A stretch of 64,000 nucleotides of DNA, taken from Mesorhizobium sp. INR15. Lineage in GTDB: Bacteria > Pseudomonadota > Alphaproteobacteria > Rhizobiales > Rhizobiaceae. The translations under genes and the position numbers were made by a program. A model generated the notes under the pieces. The model did no database searches and was not told the origin of the DNA. It worked only from the letters and a program-made list of their open reading frames with translations. Positions 49,907-58,280 of this stretch are shown here, piece by piece. The number at the start of each line of letters is the position of its first letter. Position 1 is the stretch's first letter. The stretch lies in NCBI RefSeq assembly GCF_015500075.1, contig NZ_CP045496.1, positions 558,001 through 622,000 of the forward strand, in the 5' to 3' direction.

Positions 49907-51106
49907 ATGACGCTGCCGACCGATCCCGCCGAAAACCTCGCCGCCCTTATCCGCTGCGCTTCCGTGACGCCCGCTGAAGGCGGGGCGCTGACCGCGCTGG
50001 AGACAATGCTGAAACCGCTCGGCTTCCTCGTCGACCGGCCGGTGTTCTCGGAAGACGGCACACCCGACATCGAGAACCTCTACGCGCGTCGCTCCGGCAA
50101 CGGGCCGCACCTGATGTTCGCCGGCCATACCGATGTGGTGCCGGTCGGCGACGAAGCAGCCTGGACCCATCCCCCCTTTGCCGCCGAGATCGCCAAGGGC
50201 GAGATGTATGGCCGCGGCGCCGTCGACATGAAGGGCGGCATCGCCTGTTTCATCGCCGCCGTGGCGCGCCATGTCGAAACACATGGCGGCCCGAAGGGCT
50301 CGGTCTCGTTGCTGATCACCGGCGACGAGGAAGGCCCTGCCATCAACGGCACCGTCAAGCTTCTCGAATGGGCTGCCGCCATGGGCGAGAAATGGGATGC
50401 CTCGATCGTCGGCGAGCCAACCAACCCGGATGCGCTCGGTGACATGATCAAGATCGGCCGGCGTGGCTCGTTGTCGGGCAGCATCACCGTCAACGGCCGC
50501 CAGGGCCACGTTGCCTATCCGCAGCTTGCCGACAATCCGGTGCCCGGGCTGATGAGCCTGGTGGATGCCTTGCTGCATCCGGTCTTCGACAAGGGAACGA
50601 AAGACTTCCAGCCAACCAACCTGGAGGTGACCTCCATCGATGTCGGCAATCCGGCGACCAATGTCATTCCGGCCAAGGCGACGGCGACCTTCAACATCCG
50701 CTTCAACGACACCTGGACTGGCGAGACCGTGCAGGCCGAAATCCACAACCGGCTCGACCAGGCGGCGAAACGCAAGAAATACCGTGCGGGCAAGAAGACG
50801 CCAGTCGACTACGATCTCGTCTGGCGCGACCGGCCGAGCCACGTCTTCCTGACGCGAGACGAGACGCTGATCGAGACGCTGAGCGGTTCGGTCAAGACGG
50901 TGGTCGGCAAGAAGCCCGCGTTGTCGACCTCGGGCGGCACATCGGATGCGCGCTTCATCAAGGACTATTGTCCGGTGGTCGAGTTCGGGTTGGTCGGCAA
51001 GACCATGCACATGGTCGACGAACGCGTCGCCCTCGCGGACCTGGAAACGCTGACCCAAATCTATCTGCGCTTCATCGAAGACTGGTTCGAACAAGGCGCA
51101 TCATGA
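49907..51106 (+). CDS. dapE: Succinyl-diaminopimelate desuccinylase
   Basis: A 399-residue M20-family dizinc amidohydrolase that makes LL-diaminopimelate. The metal ligands are in F-A-G-H-T-D-V-V-P near residue 58 (His), G-R-G-A-V-D-M-K-G-G near 95 (Asp), G-D-E-E-G near 131 (catalytic and ligand Glu), G-E-P-T near 155 and the C-terminal M-H-M-V-D-E near 366 (His). A dimerisation domain lies at about 175-290. I chose the ATG at 49907; a GTG at 49871 would add twelve residues. Its stop overlaps the start of the next gene (ATGA). Confidence 0.95.
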   Translation: MTLPTDPAENLAALIRCASVTPAEGGALTALETMLKPLGFLVDRPVFSEDGTPDIENLYARRSGNGPHLMFAGHTDVVPVGDEAAWTHPPFAAEIAKGEMYGRGAVDMKGGIACFIAAVARHVETHGGPKGSVSLLITGDEEGPAINGTVKLLEWAAAMGEKWDASIVGEPTNPDALGDMIKIGRRGSLSGSITVNGRQGHVAYPQLADNPVPGLMSLVDALLHPVFDKGTKDFQPTNLEVTSIDVGNPATNVIPAKATATFNIRFNDTWTGETVQAEIHNRLDQAAKRKKYRAGKKTPVDYDLVWRDRPSHVFLTRDETLIETLSGSVKTVVGKKPALSTSGGTSDARFIKDYCPVVEFGLVGKTMHMVDERVALADLETLTQIYLRFIEDWFEQGAS

Positions 51107-51708
51107 ACATGCTCTCGGCGGACGAAACCCAAGCTTCGCTCATCGGCGCCTGGCGGCTGATGCTCGGCAAGGCCGATGGCCTTCGCCTGCTCGACCTCTC
51201 CGCTGACGGCTTTTGGAATTCCTTCTTCGCCATAGTCGTCGCGGCGCCTGCGCTGATCGTCGGCTGGGTCGGCCTTGCCAACGAGATCGGCGATCCCGAC
51301 GCCTTCGCCGGGCGCTTCAGCACGCTGCTGCGCCTGGCGACTGTCGATATCGGCTCGTGGGTGCTGCCGCTGATCGTTCTGGCCCTGGTGGCGCCGCGCG
51401 CCGGCGTCGGCGGCCGCTTCGTCCACTATGTCGTCGCCAGCAACTGGGCCTCGGCCATCACCGCCTGGTTGATGCTGCCCTCGGCGCTGATCAAGCTTTT
51501 CGTGTCGTCTTCAAGCCAGGTCTCAAGCCTTGTGTCGCTGTTCCTGTTCGCGCTGTCGATGGTGCTGACATGGCGGATGACCAACGCCACGATTGGCAAA
51601 GGGGCGGCGATCGGCACCGCGGTTTTCGTCGGCATGTTCATCGTCTCGCTGGCGGTGCTGTTTGGCCTGCAGATGCTGCTCGGCATCACCGTGCCCGACG
51701 GGGCCTGA
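51103..51708 (+). CDS. Multipass membrane protein of unknown function
   Basis: A 201-residue protein with five hydrophobic segments (about 37-57, 85-100, 110-130, 138-155 and 170-195). A short amphipathic lead is followed by F-W-N-S-F-F-A-I-V-V-A-A-P near 38. The pattern resembles small YIP1-like transport proteins conserved next to dapE in rhizobia, but I cannot assign one. The start codon overlaps the dapE stop, so expression is coupled. It ends 52 bases before convergent truA. Confidence 0.75.
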   Translation: MNMLSADETQASLIGAWRLMLGKADGLRLLDLSADGFWNSFFAIVVAAPALIVGWVGLANEIGDPDAFAGRFSTLLRLATVDIGSWVLPLIVLALVAPRAGVGGRFVHYVVASNWASAITAWLMLPSALIKLFVSSSSQVSSLVSLFLFALSMVLTWRMTNATIGKGAAIGTAVFVGMFIVSLAVLFGLQMLLGITVPDGA

Positions 51709-51759
51709 AAGCCCCTAGCGATCCAGGGGAGTCCTGAACCCTCCAAATCGCGATATGCG

Positions 51760-52527
51760 TCAGGCAACCGCCACGTCCGCGTCGGGATAATCAACACCAA
51801 CGAGAAAAAGCCCGTCGGGCGGCGCCACCTGGCCGCAGGCGGCACGGTCACGCGCATCGAGCGCTGCCTTGAGATCGGCAACCGTCCAGCCGCCTTCACC
51901 GACGCGCTTGAGCGAGCCGACCATGGAGCGGACCTGGTTGTGCAGGAAGGAACGCGCCGAGGCCCGGACTTCGATCAGGTCACCAGACCGGCTCACGTCA
52001 AGCCGTGCAAGCGTCCTGACCGGGCTGTTGGCCTGGCACTGGGTTGAGCGAAAGGTGGTGAAATCGTGCCGGCCGAGCAGCACCTTGGCCGCCTCGTGCA
52101 TGGCATTTGCATCAAGCCGCTTTGGCACCCACCACACCTTGCCCTTGTCGAGCGCGGCCGGGGCGCGGCGGTTGACGATGCTGTAGAGATAGTGGCGGCC
52201 GGTGGCCGAGAAGCGGGCGTCGAACCCATCCGGGACCGCCGCCGCCTTGAGCACGGCGACGCGATCGCCGGCGATCTGCAGATGCGCGTTGATGGCATCG
52301 CGCACCTTGTCATCAGGCCATGCCTTGACGAGATCGACATGCGCCACCTGAGCGGTGGCATGGACGCCGGCATCGGTGCGGCCGGCGCCGCGCAGCGAAA
52401 CCTGTTCGCCGCAGAACCTTTCGATCGCCTGCTCTATCGCCTGCTGTACGGAAGGCTGGCCGGCCTGGCGTTGCCAGCCGGCATAGGGAGTGCCGTCATA
52501 TTCGATATCGAGACGAAAACGCGGCAT
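51760..52527 (-). CDS. truA: tRNA pseudouridine(38-40) synthase
   Basis: A 255-residue TruA, which isomerises uridines 38-40 in the anticodon arm of tRNAs. The catalytic aspartate is in G-A-G-R-T-D-A-G-V-H-A near residue 51. I-E-Y-D-G-T-P-Y-A-G-W-Q near 7 and R-S-F-L-H-N-Q-V-R near 204 are conserved TruA blocks. The start at 52527 gives normal length; the frame is open further but holds no family sequence. It lies downstream of a GNAT gene and fmt on the same strand, part of the conserved def/fmt/truA neighbourhood. Confidence 0.96.
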   Translation of the reverse strand: MPRFRLDIEYDGTPYAGWQRQAGQPSVQQAIEQAIERFCGEQVSLRGAGRTDAGVHATAQVAHVDLVKAWPDDKVRDAINAHLQIAGDRVAVLKAAAVPDGFDARFSATGRHYLYSIVNRRAPAALDKGKVWWVPKRLDANAMHEAAKVLLGRHDFTTFRSTQCQANSPVRTLARLDVSRSGDLIEVRASARSFLHNQVRSMVGSLKRVGEGGWTVADLKAALDARDRAACGQVAPPDGLFLVGVDYPDADVAVA

Positions 52528-52540
52528 CTCCGGTTGGCGC

Positions 52541-53050
52541 TCAGGCGGCGAGTGCGGAGCCGAAGGCCGAGGCGTAGACCAGTTTGCCGGCCTCCGGCGC
52601 ATCGCCCCAGGCCAGCGCCTGCAGGGCTTCGCCCTGGTATTCGCTGTCGAACTTTTCGGCGCGTGCGTGGCTGTAGCCAAAGCGGCCGTAATAGGCGGGG
52701 TCGCCAAGCACCACGGCCAGCGTCTCGCCGGCGTCCTTCAGCCGGATATGGCCTTCGCGGATCAGCGCACCACCAATACCGCTGCCATGGAACGACGGCT
52801 CGACCGCCAGCGGCGCCAGCGCCACGGCCGCGAAGCTCTTGCCGCCATTTTGCACGAACAGCCGCGAAAACAGGATATGACCAACCACCTGGCCGTCCTC
52901 TTCCGCCACCAGTTCGACAACGGCGTCGCCGCCGGTGACCAGCGCGTCGACCAGTCCGGCCTCCGCCTGCTGGCCAAATGCGTGTTCCTCGACAAGGCGT
53001 ATGGCCTCGCGATCCCGCGGCGTTGCCGCGCGTATCGACATCATGCTCAT
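52541..53050 (-). CDS. GNAT-family N-acetyltransferase
   Basis: A 169-residue acetyltransferase of the YhbS-like branch. The acetyl-CoA pyrophosphate motif is G-S-G-I-G-G-A-L-I near residue 88 (Q/R-x-x-G-x-G/A), preceded by strand L-A-P-L-A-V-E-P. Y-Y-G-R-F-G-Y near 119 is the common C-terminal motif of this branch. Substrate unknown. Its start overlaps the end of fmt by four bases and truA follows 13 bases after its stop, so fmt-GNAT-truA form one transcript. Confidence 0.88.
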   Translation of the reverse strand: MSMMSIRAATPRDREAIRLVEEHAFGQQAEAGLVDALVTGGDAVVELVAEEDGQVVGHILFSRLFVQNGGKSFAAVALAPLAVEPSFHGSGIGGALIREGHIRLKDAGETLAVVLGDPAYYGRFGYSHARAEKFDSEYQGEALQALAWGDAPEAGKLVYASAFGSALAA

Positions 53051-54000
53051 GAGAATTTCATTCCTTTTTCGATCTTGGCCCCGCGCAGGAATTCCTGCAC
53101 GGCGGCGGGCTTTCCGCCCGCCCGTTGAACTTCGACCAGTCTGACCGCGCCCGCTCCGCAGGCAACCGTCAGCCGGTCATCGAGAATTCCTCCCGACTCG
53201 CCCAAATCTTGCGAAGGTGACAGGCCTTGCGAAAGCGTCGAGCGAAGCAGTTTCAGCCGCTCCATGCGGCCGCCAATTTCCGTTTCGGACCAGGCGCCTG
53301 GAAAGGGCGACAGGCCACGAATGTGATTGTGGACCTCAACAGCCGGCCGCGTCCAGTCCACGCGTGTCTCGGATTTATCGATCTTTTTGGCGTAGGTCAC
53401 CCCGTCCACTGCCTGGCGCGCAAATGTCAGGGTGTTCCTTTCCAACCGCGTCAGCGCTTCCACAATCAGCGCGGCACCAACGCCCATCAGCCGATCATGC
53501 AGATCGCCGGCTGTCATATCGGGTTCGATGGCGCATTTTTCAACCATCCCGACCGGACCGGTGTCCAGACCCGCTTCCATGCGCATCACCATCATGCCGG
53601 TCTCGGTGTCCCCGCTCATGATCGCCCGCTGGATCGGCGCGGCACCGCGCCAGCGCGGCAACAGCGAGGCATGGCCATTGATGCAGCCGAGCCGTGGCGC
53701 TTCCAGAACCGCGCCGGGCAGCAGCAAGCCATAGGCGACGACCACGGCGATATCGGCCTGGAGAGCGCGAAAAGCGGCCTGCTCGGCCTCACCCTTCAGC
53801 GATGTCGGCGTGTGCGTCTCGATGCCCAGCCGCTCGGCCTCGCGCTGCACGGGTGAAGGCGTCAATTCCAGCCCGCGCCGCCCCGCCGCGCGCGGCGGCT
53901 GCGTATAGACGGCTGCAATCTCGTGACCGGCCTCGGCGATAGCGCGCAGCGTCGGCACCGAAAACTCCGGTGTGCCCATGAAGATGACGCGAAGGGACAT
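53047..54000 (-). CDS. fmt: Methionyl-tRNA formyltransferase
   Basis: A 317-residue enzyme that formylates initiator Met-tRNA with 10-formyltetrahydrofolate. It begins R-V-I-F-M-G-T-P-E-F-S-V-P. The catalytic block is I-N-G-H-A-S-L-L-P-R-W-R-G-A near residue 107 (Asn and His present), followed by D-T-G-P-V near 146 and a C-terminal OB-like domain (about 205-317). The length is normal. In related genomes def lies directly next to it; here a toxin-antitoxin pair intervenes. Confidence 0.96.
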   Translation of the reverse strand: MSLRVIFMGTPEFSVPTLRAIAEAGHEIAAVYTQPPRAAGRRGLELTPSPVQREAERLGIETHTPTSLKGEAEQAAFRALQADIAVVVAYGLLLPGAVLEAPRLGCINGHASLLPRWRGAAPIQRAIMSGDTETGMMVMRMEAGLDTGPVGMVEKCAIEPDMTAGDLHDRLMGVGAALIVEALTRLERNTLTFARQAVDGVTYAKKIDKSETRVDWTRPAVEVHNHIRGLSPFPGAWSETEIGGRMERLKLLRSTLSQGLSPSQDLGESGGILDDRLTVACGAGAVRLVEVQRAGGKPAAVQEFLRGAKIEKGMKFS

Positions 54001-54043
54001 TTTTCTTTCGTAACCTCGTTATCAGACTGTGTCGCGAGCCGGT

Positions 54044-54466
54044 TCAGGCAGCTTCAAACGGGTTTACGAGCTTCAGGTCAAGTGCGTCGAAGTCGCGAAC
54101 ATTGCGCGTCGCGAGTGTTGCGTCATGAGCAATGCAGATAGCCGCGATCATGGCATCGGAGATGCTGATGGGGCGACCAATCCGCTCCCTCGCAGCTCGA
54201 AGCTTTCCGGCAAGCCGGGGCACTGAGCCGGAAAACTCGACGATACGGCCGGCGAACTGCTGCGAAATCAGATGGTCGAGCACTGTGATGTAGCGGTCCG
54301 AACCCGTCTTGGTCAAAAACCGTTCAGCACCGAAGGAGTGTTCCATGACGACTGGGCCGCACATATAGAGGTCGAGAATATCCTGCTTGCGAAACCACTC
54401 GGAAACCTTCGGGTCGGGTGCGGGCTTGCCTGCTTCCGAAATCACATTGGTATCGAGGACAATCAT
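54044..54466 (-). CDS. PIN-domain toxin (VapC/FitB type)
   Basis: A 140-residue PIN-domain ribonuclease. The acidic site is visible as V-L-D-T-N-V-I-S-E near residue 3 (Asp), a central Glu in M-E-H near 42, S-I-S-D-A-M-I-A-A near 101 (Asp) and A-T-R-N-V-R-D-F near 118 (Asp). T-N-V-I-S-E and D-A-M-I-A-A are typical of the FitB/VapC group, which cleave RNA and are held inactive by the partner. Its start overlaps the antitoxin gene end by four bases. The pair sits between fmt and def. Confidence 0.92.
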   Translation of the reverse strand: MIVLDTNVISEAGKPAPDPKVSEWFRKQDILDLYMCGPVVMEHSFGAERFLTKTGSDRYITVLDHLISQQFAGRIVEFSGSVPRLAGKLRAARERIGRPISISDAMIAAICIAHDATLATRNVRDFDALDLKLVNPFEAA

Positions 54467-54750
54467 TCGAAATCCTCGATCGGCCGGCCAAAGTCATGTT
54501 TTCTCTCAGCCTCGATCCCCTCCATTATCTCGGCGAATTCATCGCCAATTGCGTTTTCCGACAAAAACGCCGAGCGAATCGCGTCCCATGCCGAGAGACC
54601 CGGCTCCGGCCTGGCTTCTCTCTCCGCCACGATACCTTTTCGCAAAAGATCAATCGCCTTACCGGACAGGCTTTGGCCGCCTGTCCGTGCCGCTTGTTCG
54701 ATTTCACGTTTCAAGGGCTCGGGGATACCCCTTATCAGCATGTCGCCCAT
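54463..54750 (-). CDS. RHH antitoxin (FitA/VapB type)
   Basis: A 95-residue antitoxin. The N-terminal ribbon-helix-helix (M-L-I-R-G-I-P-E-P-L-K-R-E-I-E near residues 4-18) fits FitA/VapB-type DNA binding. The C-terminal tail is acidic (F-A-E-I-M-E-G-I-E near 75) and should block the PIN active site. I chose 54750 because the longer frame runs into the operator. A double palindrome lies just upstream, consistent with autoregulation by the toxin-antitoxin complex. Confidence 0.88.
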   Translation of the reverse strand: MGDMLIRGIPEPLKREIEQAARTGGQSLSGKAIDLLRKGIVAEREARPEPGLSAWDAIRSAFLSENAIGDEFAEIMEGIEAERKHDFGRPIEDFE

Positions 54751-54765
54751 CAGCACCTCCAGATT

Positions 54766-54782
54766 TGATATCACTGATATCA
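54766..54782. promoter_or_regulatory. Double TGATATCA palindrome, toxin-antitoxin operator
   Basis: Two copies of the 8-bp palindrome TGATATCA (54766-54773 and 54775-54782) are separated by one base, 16 bases before the antitoxin start. Closely spaced short palindromes are typical of RHH-antitoxin operators. Binding is inferred. Confidence 0.65.
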
Positions 54783-54853
54783 CCTGAGGGGCTCTTACTC
54801 AATACGGCTTTAGCCGAGAGTGAATTCTTGCGCGAGCCGCTCGAATAACTCTG

Positions 54854-55384
54854 CTATCCCACCAGCTTGCCTGGCGGCTTGTCCTTGGCGAGTTTCTTGA
54901 ACTTTTTCACCACCATGTCGCGCTTCAGCTTCGAGATATGGTCGATGAACAGGACGCCGTTGAGATGGTCGATCTCGTGCTGCAGGCACGTCGCCATCAG
55001 CCCTTCAGCCTCCATCTCCTGCAACTGGCCGTCGCGGTCGAGATACTTTACCCGCACGGAGGCCGGACGCTCGACCTCGGCGTAATAATCCGGGATCGAC
55101 AGGCAGCCTTCCTCATAGACAGACCGCTGGTCGGTGCTTGAAAGGACTTCAGGGTTGATGAAGACATGCGGCGCCGGCGTCTCGTCTTCCTTGGCAAGGT
55201 CGATCACCAGCATGCGCAGCGGCTCACCAATCTGGATTGCCGCCAGGCCGATGCCGGGCGCGTCATACATGGTCTCCAGCATGTCGCCGGCCAATTTGCG
55301 CAAAGGCGCGTCGACGCGCTCCACCGGCTTGGAAACCTGGCGCAGGATCGGGTCGGGAAGGATGATGAGCGGCTTGATCGGCAT
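54854..55384 (-). CDS. def: Peptide deformylase
   Basis: A 176-residue iron/zinc hydrolase that removes formyl groups from new proteins. All three motifs are present: G-I-G-L-A-A-I-Q near residue 45, E-G-C-L-S-I-P near 91 (metal Cys) and Q-H-E-I-D-H-L-N-G near 136 (catalytic Glu and two metal His). The length is standard. The start at 55384 has AGGTGG upstream; a longer frame has no family sequence. It is divergent from rmuC. Confidence 0.97.
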   Translation of the reverse strand: MPIKPLIILPDPILRQVSKPVERVDAPLRKLAGDMLETMYDAPGIGLAAIQIGEPLRMLVIDLAKEDETPAPHVFINPEVLSSTDQRSVYEEGCLSIPDYYAEVERPASVRVKYLDRDGQLQEMEAEGLMATCLQHEIDHLNGVLFIDHISKLKRDMVVKKFKKLAKDKPPGKLVG

Positions 55385-55487
55385 GGCGTTCCACCTAAGA
55401 CCTCCGACGAAAAGCGTCAACCGGGGCGCTTGTCCCTCGTTCACGTTTTGATCTGTGCCAGCCAGCCGAATCGGCTATGCTGTCCAC

Positions 55488-56753
55488 ATGAATGATCTGA
55501 CTTCCATCCTTTCTGAGCCTGTCGCACGGCTCGGCGCCACCACGATCACGCTCGGCCATGCGCTGATGTTCGGCGCGCTGCTGTTCATCGGGCTGTTTCT
55601 GCTGCTGGTCGTCGCGCTGTGGCGGTCGGCCAAGGCGCGTACCATCGCTGCCGCCGAAGCGGCCGACCATGCCCGCGACGCCGAGGCGCGGATGGCCGGC
55701 ATCCTGCAAAGCCAGTCGGAGATGCAGGGCCGCATGGGCGCCATCGCCGAAGTGTTTGGGGCACGGCAGGCGGAACTGACGCAATCGATCGGCCAGCGGC
55801 TCGACGCCATGACCGGCCGCATCGGCCAGACGATGACCGAGCAGACGAAGTCCACGCATGAGAGCCTGGCCAAATTGCAGGAGCGGCTAGCGGTCATCGA
55901 CACGGCGCAAGGCAACATCCAGTCGCTGGCCGGTCAGGTCGTGCAGTTACAGGCAATCCTCTCCAACAAGCAGACGCGCGGCGCCTTTGGCCAGTCACGG
56001 ATGGAGGCGATCGTCGCCGACGGACTGCCGCATGGCGCTTACGAGTTCCAGGCGACCCTGTCGAACGGCAGCCGGCCGGATTGCCTGGTGAAGATGCCGA
56101 ATGGCGCGCCGTCGCTCGCCATAGACGCCAAATTTCCGCTGGAGGCGTGGAATGCCATCCGCGCCGCCGATGGCGCCGAATTGCAGAAAGCCGCTTCGCA
56201 GGCCTTCCGCCGCGACATCGAGATCCATGTCCGCGCCATCGCCGAAAAATACCTGATCCAGGGCGAGACGCAGGATACCGCCTTCATGTTCGTGCCGTCG
56301 GAATCGGTGTTCGCCGAGATCCACGAGAATTTCGAGGCGGTCGTCCAGAAGGCGCACCGCGCCCGTGTCATCATCGTTTCGCCATCGCTGCTGATGCTGT
56401 CGATCCAGGTCATCCAGGCGATCCTCAAGGATGCCAGGATGCGCGAGCAGGCGCATCTGATCCAGGGCGAGGTGATCCGGCTTATGGAGGATGTCCAGCG
56501 TGTGGACGAGCGTGTGCGCAAGCTGCAGGTCCATTTCGGCCAGTCGGCCAAGGATATCGACGATATCCTTGTCTCGACATCGAAAGTGACCAAGCGCGGC
56601 CAGAAAATCGAGGCGTTGGAATTCGGTGTGCAACCCGAGGGCGACGCCGGCGCGGCTTCGCCGGCGCCGATCGCCCGAGCCGAAACCGGCGCGCGCGTCG
56701 CCGACTCAAAGACCGGACAGCTCAGGCTGCGGGTTGTCGAGGGCGACGACTAA
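55488..56753 (+). CDS. rmuC: DNA recombination protein RmuC homologue
   Basis: A 421-residue RmuC-family protein, linked to limiting DNA inversions and to genome stability. One N-terminal transmembrane segment (about 22-45) is followed by a long coiled coil (about 50-160) and the nuclease-like domain (about 165-370) with S-L-A-I-D-A-K-F-P-L-E near 208, T-A-F-M-F-V-P-S-E near 263 and a following coiled coil. A variable Ala/Pro-rich tail closes it. It is divergent from def, as in related genomes. Confidence 0.93.
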   Translation: MNDLTSILSEPVARLGATTITLGHALMFGALLFIGLFLLLVVALWRSAKARTIAAAEAADHARDAEARMAGILQSQSEMQGRMGAIAEVFGARQAELTQSIGQRLDAMTGRIGQTMTEQTKSTHESLAKLQERLAVIDTAQGNIQSLAGQVVQLQAILSNKQTRGAFGQSRMEAIVADGLPHGAYEFQATLSNGSRPDCLVKMPNGAPSLAIDAKFPLEAWNAIRAADGAELQKAASQAFRRDIEIHVRAIAEKYLIQGETQDTAFMFVPSESVFAEIHENFEAVVQKAHRARVIIVSPSLLMLSIQVIQAILKDARMREQAHLIQGEVIRLMEDVQRVDERVRKLQVHFGQSAKDIDDILVSTSKVTKRGQKIEALEFGVQPEGDAGAASPAPIARAETGARVADSKTGQLRLRVVEGDD

Positions 56754-56768
56754 GACTCGGCAGGAGCG

Positions 56769-57173
56769 CTACTGCTCCTCGACGATCGCCACGCCTTCGA
56801 ATTCCGGCAGCCAGTGCAGCGCCGAGCGGTGCCATTTCTGCTGTCTTGGAATCAGATCCTCACGTTGCCGCGCTGTTCCCGCCCTGATGCCATAGACCTT
56901 CGGGCCATCGCCCACCGATGTCGCGTAGAGATGCGAACCGCAGTCGGCGCAAAAGGCCTGGGCGCGCTTGGCGCCGCTCGCTCCGGTCTTGATGTAGATT
57001 TTCGGCGCGCCGCTGGTGATCCGATAGTGATCCTGAGGTGCCGGAACGGTGACGCGGAAGGCGGTGCCGGTCAGTTGCTGGCAATCCGTGCAGTGACAGA
57101 TCGACGTCTTTTCGGGATCGACCTCCGCTTCGTAGGTGATGGCGCCACAGTGGCAGCCGCCGTCGATTTTCAT
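56769..57173 (-). CDS. GFA-family (CENP-V/GFA domain) protein
   Basis: A 134-residue zinc-binding protein of the glutathione-dependent formaldehyde-activating enzyme family. The zinc ligands are seen as C-H-C-G-A-I near residue 7, C-H-C-T-D-C near 26 and F-C-A-D-C-G-S near 74. The family fold is clear, but most members have no proven activity with formaldehyde. It converges with rmuC and follows the cation-efflux gene on its strand by 32 bases. Confidence 0.88.
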   Translation of the reverse strand: MKIDGGCHCGAITYEAEVDPEKTSICHCTDCQQLTGTAFRVTVPAPQDHYRITSGAPKIYIKTGASGAKRAQAFCADCGSHLYATSVGDGPKVYGIRAGTARQREDLIPRQQKWHRSALHWLPEFEGVAIVEEQ

Positions 57174-57205
57174 TTCTTGCTCCTCCTTGGTTTGCGATCA
57201 GCCGG

Positions 57206-58171
57206 TCAGCCGGGTTCTTCTCCGGAAGCGGCCTCAATAATCTTGCGGCGCCGTTCCCAGGTCCCTGTCGTCTGCGGCTTGACGAACAGCCGCGTGATCT
57301 CGGGCATTTCTGTCTTCAGCTTCGTCTCGAGGCGCTCGACACAGGCTTCGATTTCGGGCGCCGTCAGATGATCCTCGAATTCGATGCTGAGGCCGGCGAC
57401 AATCTCCGCTGGGCCCATGTGGACCGTCAAAACACCATTGGCGCGCTGCACGGCCGGGTCCTGCTGGACGATGGCCAGCACCTTCTTCTGCACTTCGGGC
57501 GAGGCCGGCTCGCCGAGAAGCAGGCCCTTGCTTTCACGCGCCAGGAAGATCGCTGTCGCGCCGAGGATCAGCGCGATGCCGATCGAAGCGGCGCCGTCGA
57601 GTTCTGGCATCTCCAGCACTTCGGCCGCCAGGATGCCGGAAAAGGCGACGACAAGGCCGAGCAGGGCGGCGCTGTCCTCGAACAGCACCGTGTAGACGCT
57701 TGGGTCCTTGCTAAGCTGTACAGCCTCGAGCCAGCCCTGTTTGCCCTTCTGCTGGCGGAACTCCTTCAGCGCCACCAGCCAGGAACCGCCTTCGAACAGG
57801 AATGAAAGGCCGAGCACGATGTAGTTGACCTTGGAATTGGCGACGGGCTCGGGCGCCATGATGTGTATGACGCCCTCATAGAACGACACGCCGGCGCCAA
57901 GCGCAAAGACCAGCAGGGCGACAATGAAGGACCAGAAATAGAGCTCGCGGCCATGGCCGAGCGGATGGGTGCGGTCCGCCGGACGGGCGGCACGGTGCAT
58001 GCCGTAGAGCAGCAGGCCACCATTGCCGGTGTCGACCAGCGAATGCACGCCCTCGGACAGCATCGCTGAACTGCCAGTGAAGAAGGCAGCGGCGAATTTG
58101 GTCAGCGCGATGGCGAGATTTCCGGCAAGTGCGGCGTAGATAACCCTTTTCGACCCGCCATGCCCGGCCAT
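57206..58171 (-). CDS. Cation diffusion facilitator family transporter
   Basis: A 321-residue CDF transporter, exporting divalent metals in exchange for protons. About six transmembrane segments occupy residues 10-220, with the metal site S-E-G-V-H-S-L-V-D-T-G-N near 39 and F-E-D-S-A-A-L near 165 (second half of the site). A cytoplasmic dimer domain follows. The H-S-x-x-D-T and E-D-S pattern matches the zinc/iron CDF subgroup, but specificity is not certain. A GFA gene follows it. Confidence 0.88.
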   Translation of the reverse strand: MAGHGGSKRVIYAALAGNLAIALTKFAAAFFTGSSAMLSEGVHSLVDTGNGGLLLYGMHRAARPADRTHPLGHGRELYFWSFIVALLVFALGAGVSFYEGVIHIMAPEPVANSKVNYIVLGLSFLFEGGSWLVALKEFRQQKGKQGWLEAVQLSKDPSVYTVLFEDSAALLGLVVAFSGILAAEVLEMPELDGAASIGIALILGATAIFLARESKGLLLGEPASPEVQKKVLAIVQQDPAVQRANGVLTVHMGPAEIVAGLSIEFEDHLTAPEIEACVERLETKLKTEMPEITRLFVKPQTTGTWERRRKIIEAASGEEPG

Positions 58172-58280
58172 GGTGTGCTGCCCCCGTTGAGCGCATAGTT
58201 TAGCGGCCCGATGGCCGAAGCTTCATCCGCATCATAACGCGCGAACCGCCGGGTCGTTCATGCGGACAGGAAAACGGCGG

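Noticed and set aside
49859..51094. A 411-codon frame antisense to dapE
   Set aside because: Mirror image of dapE with shadow composition.
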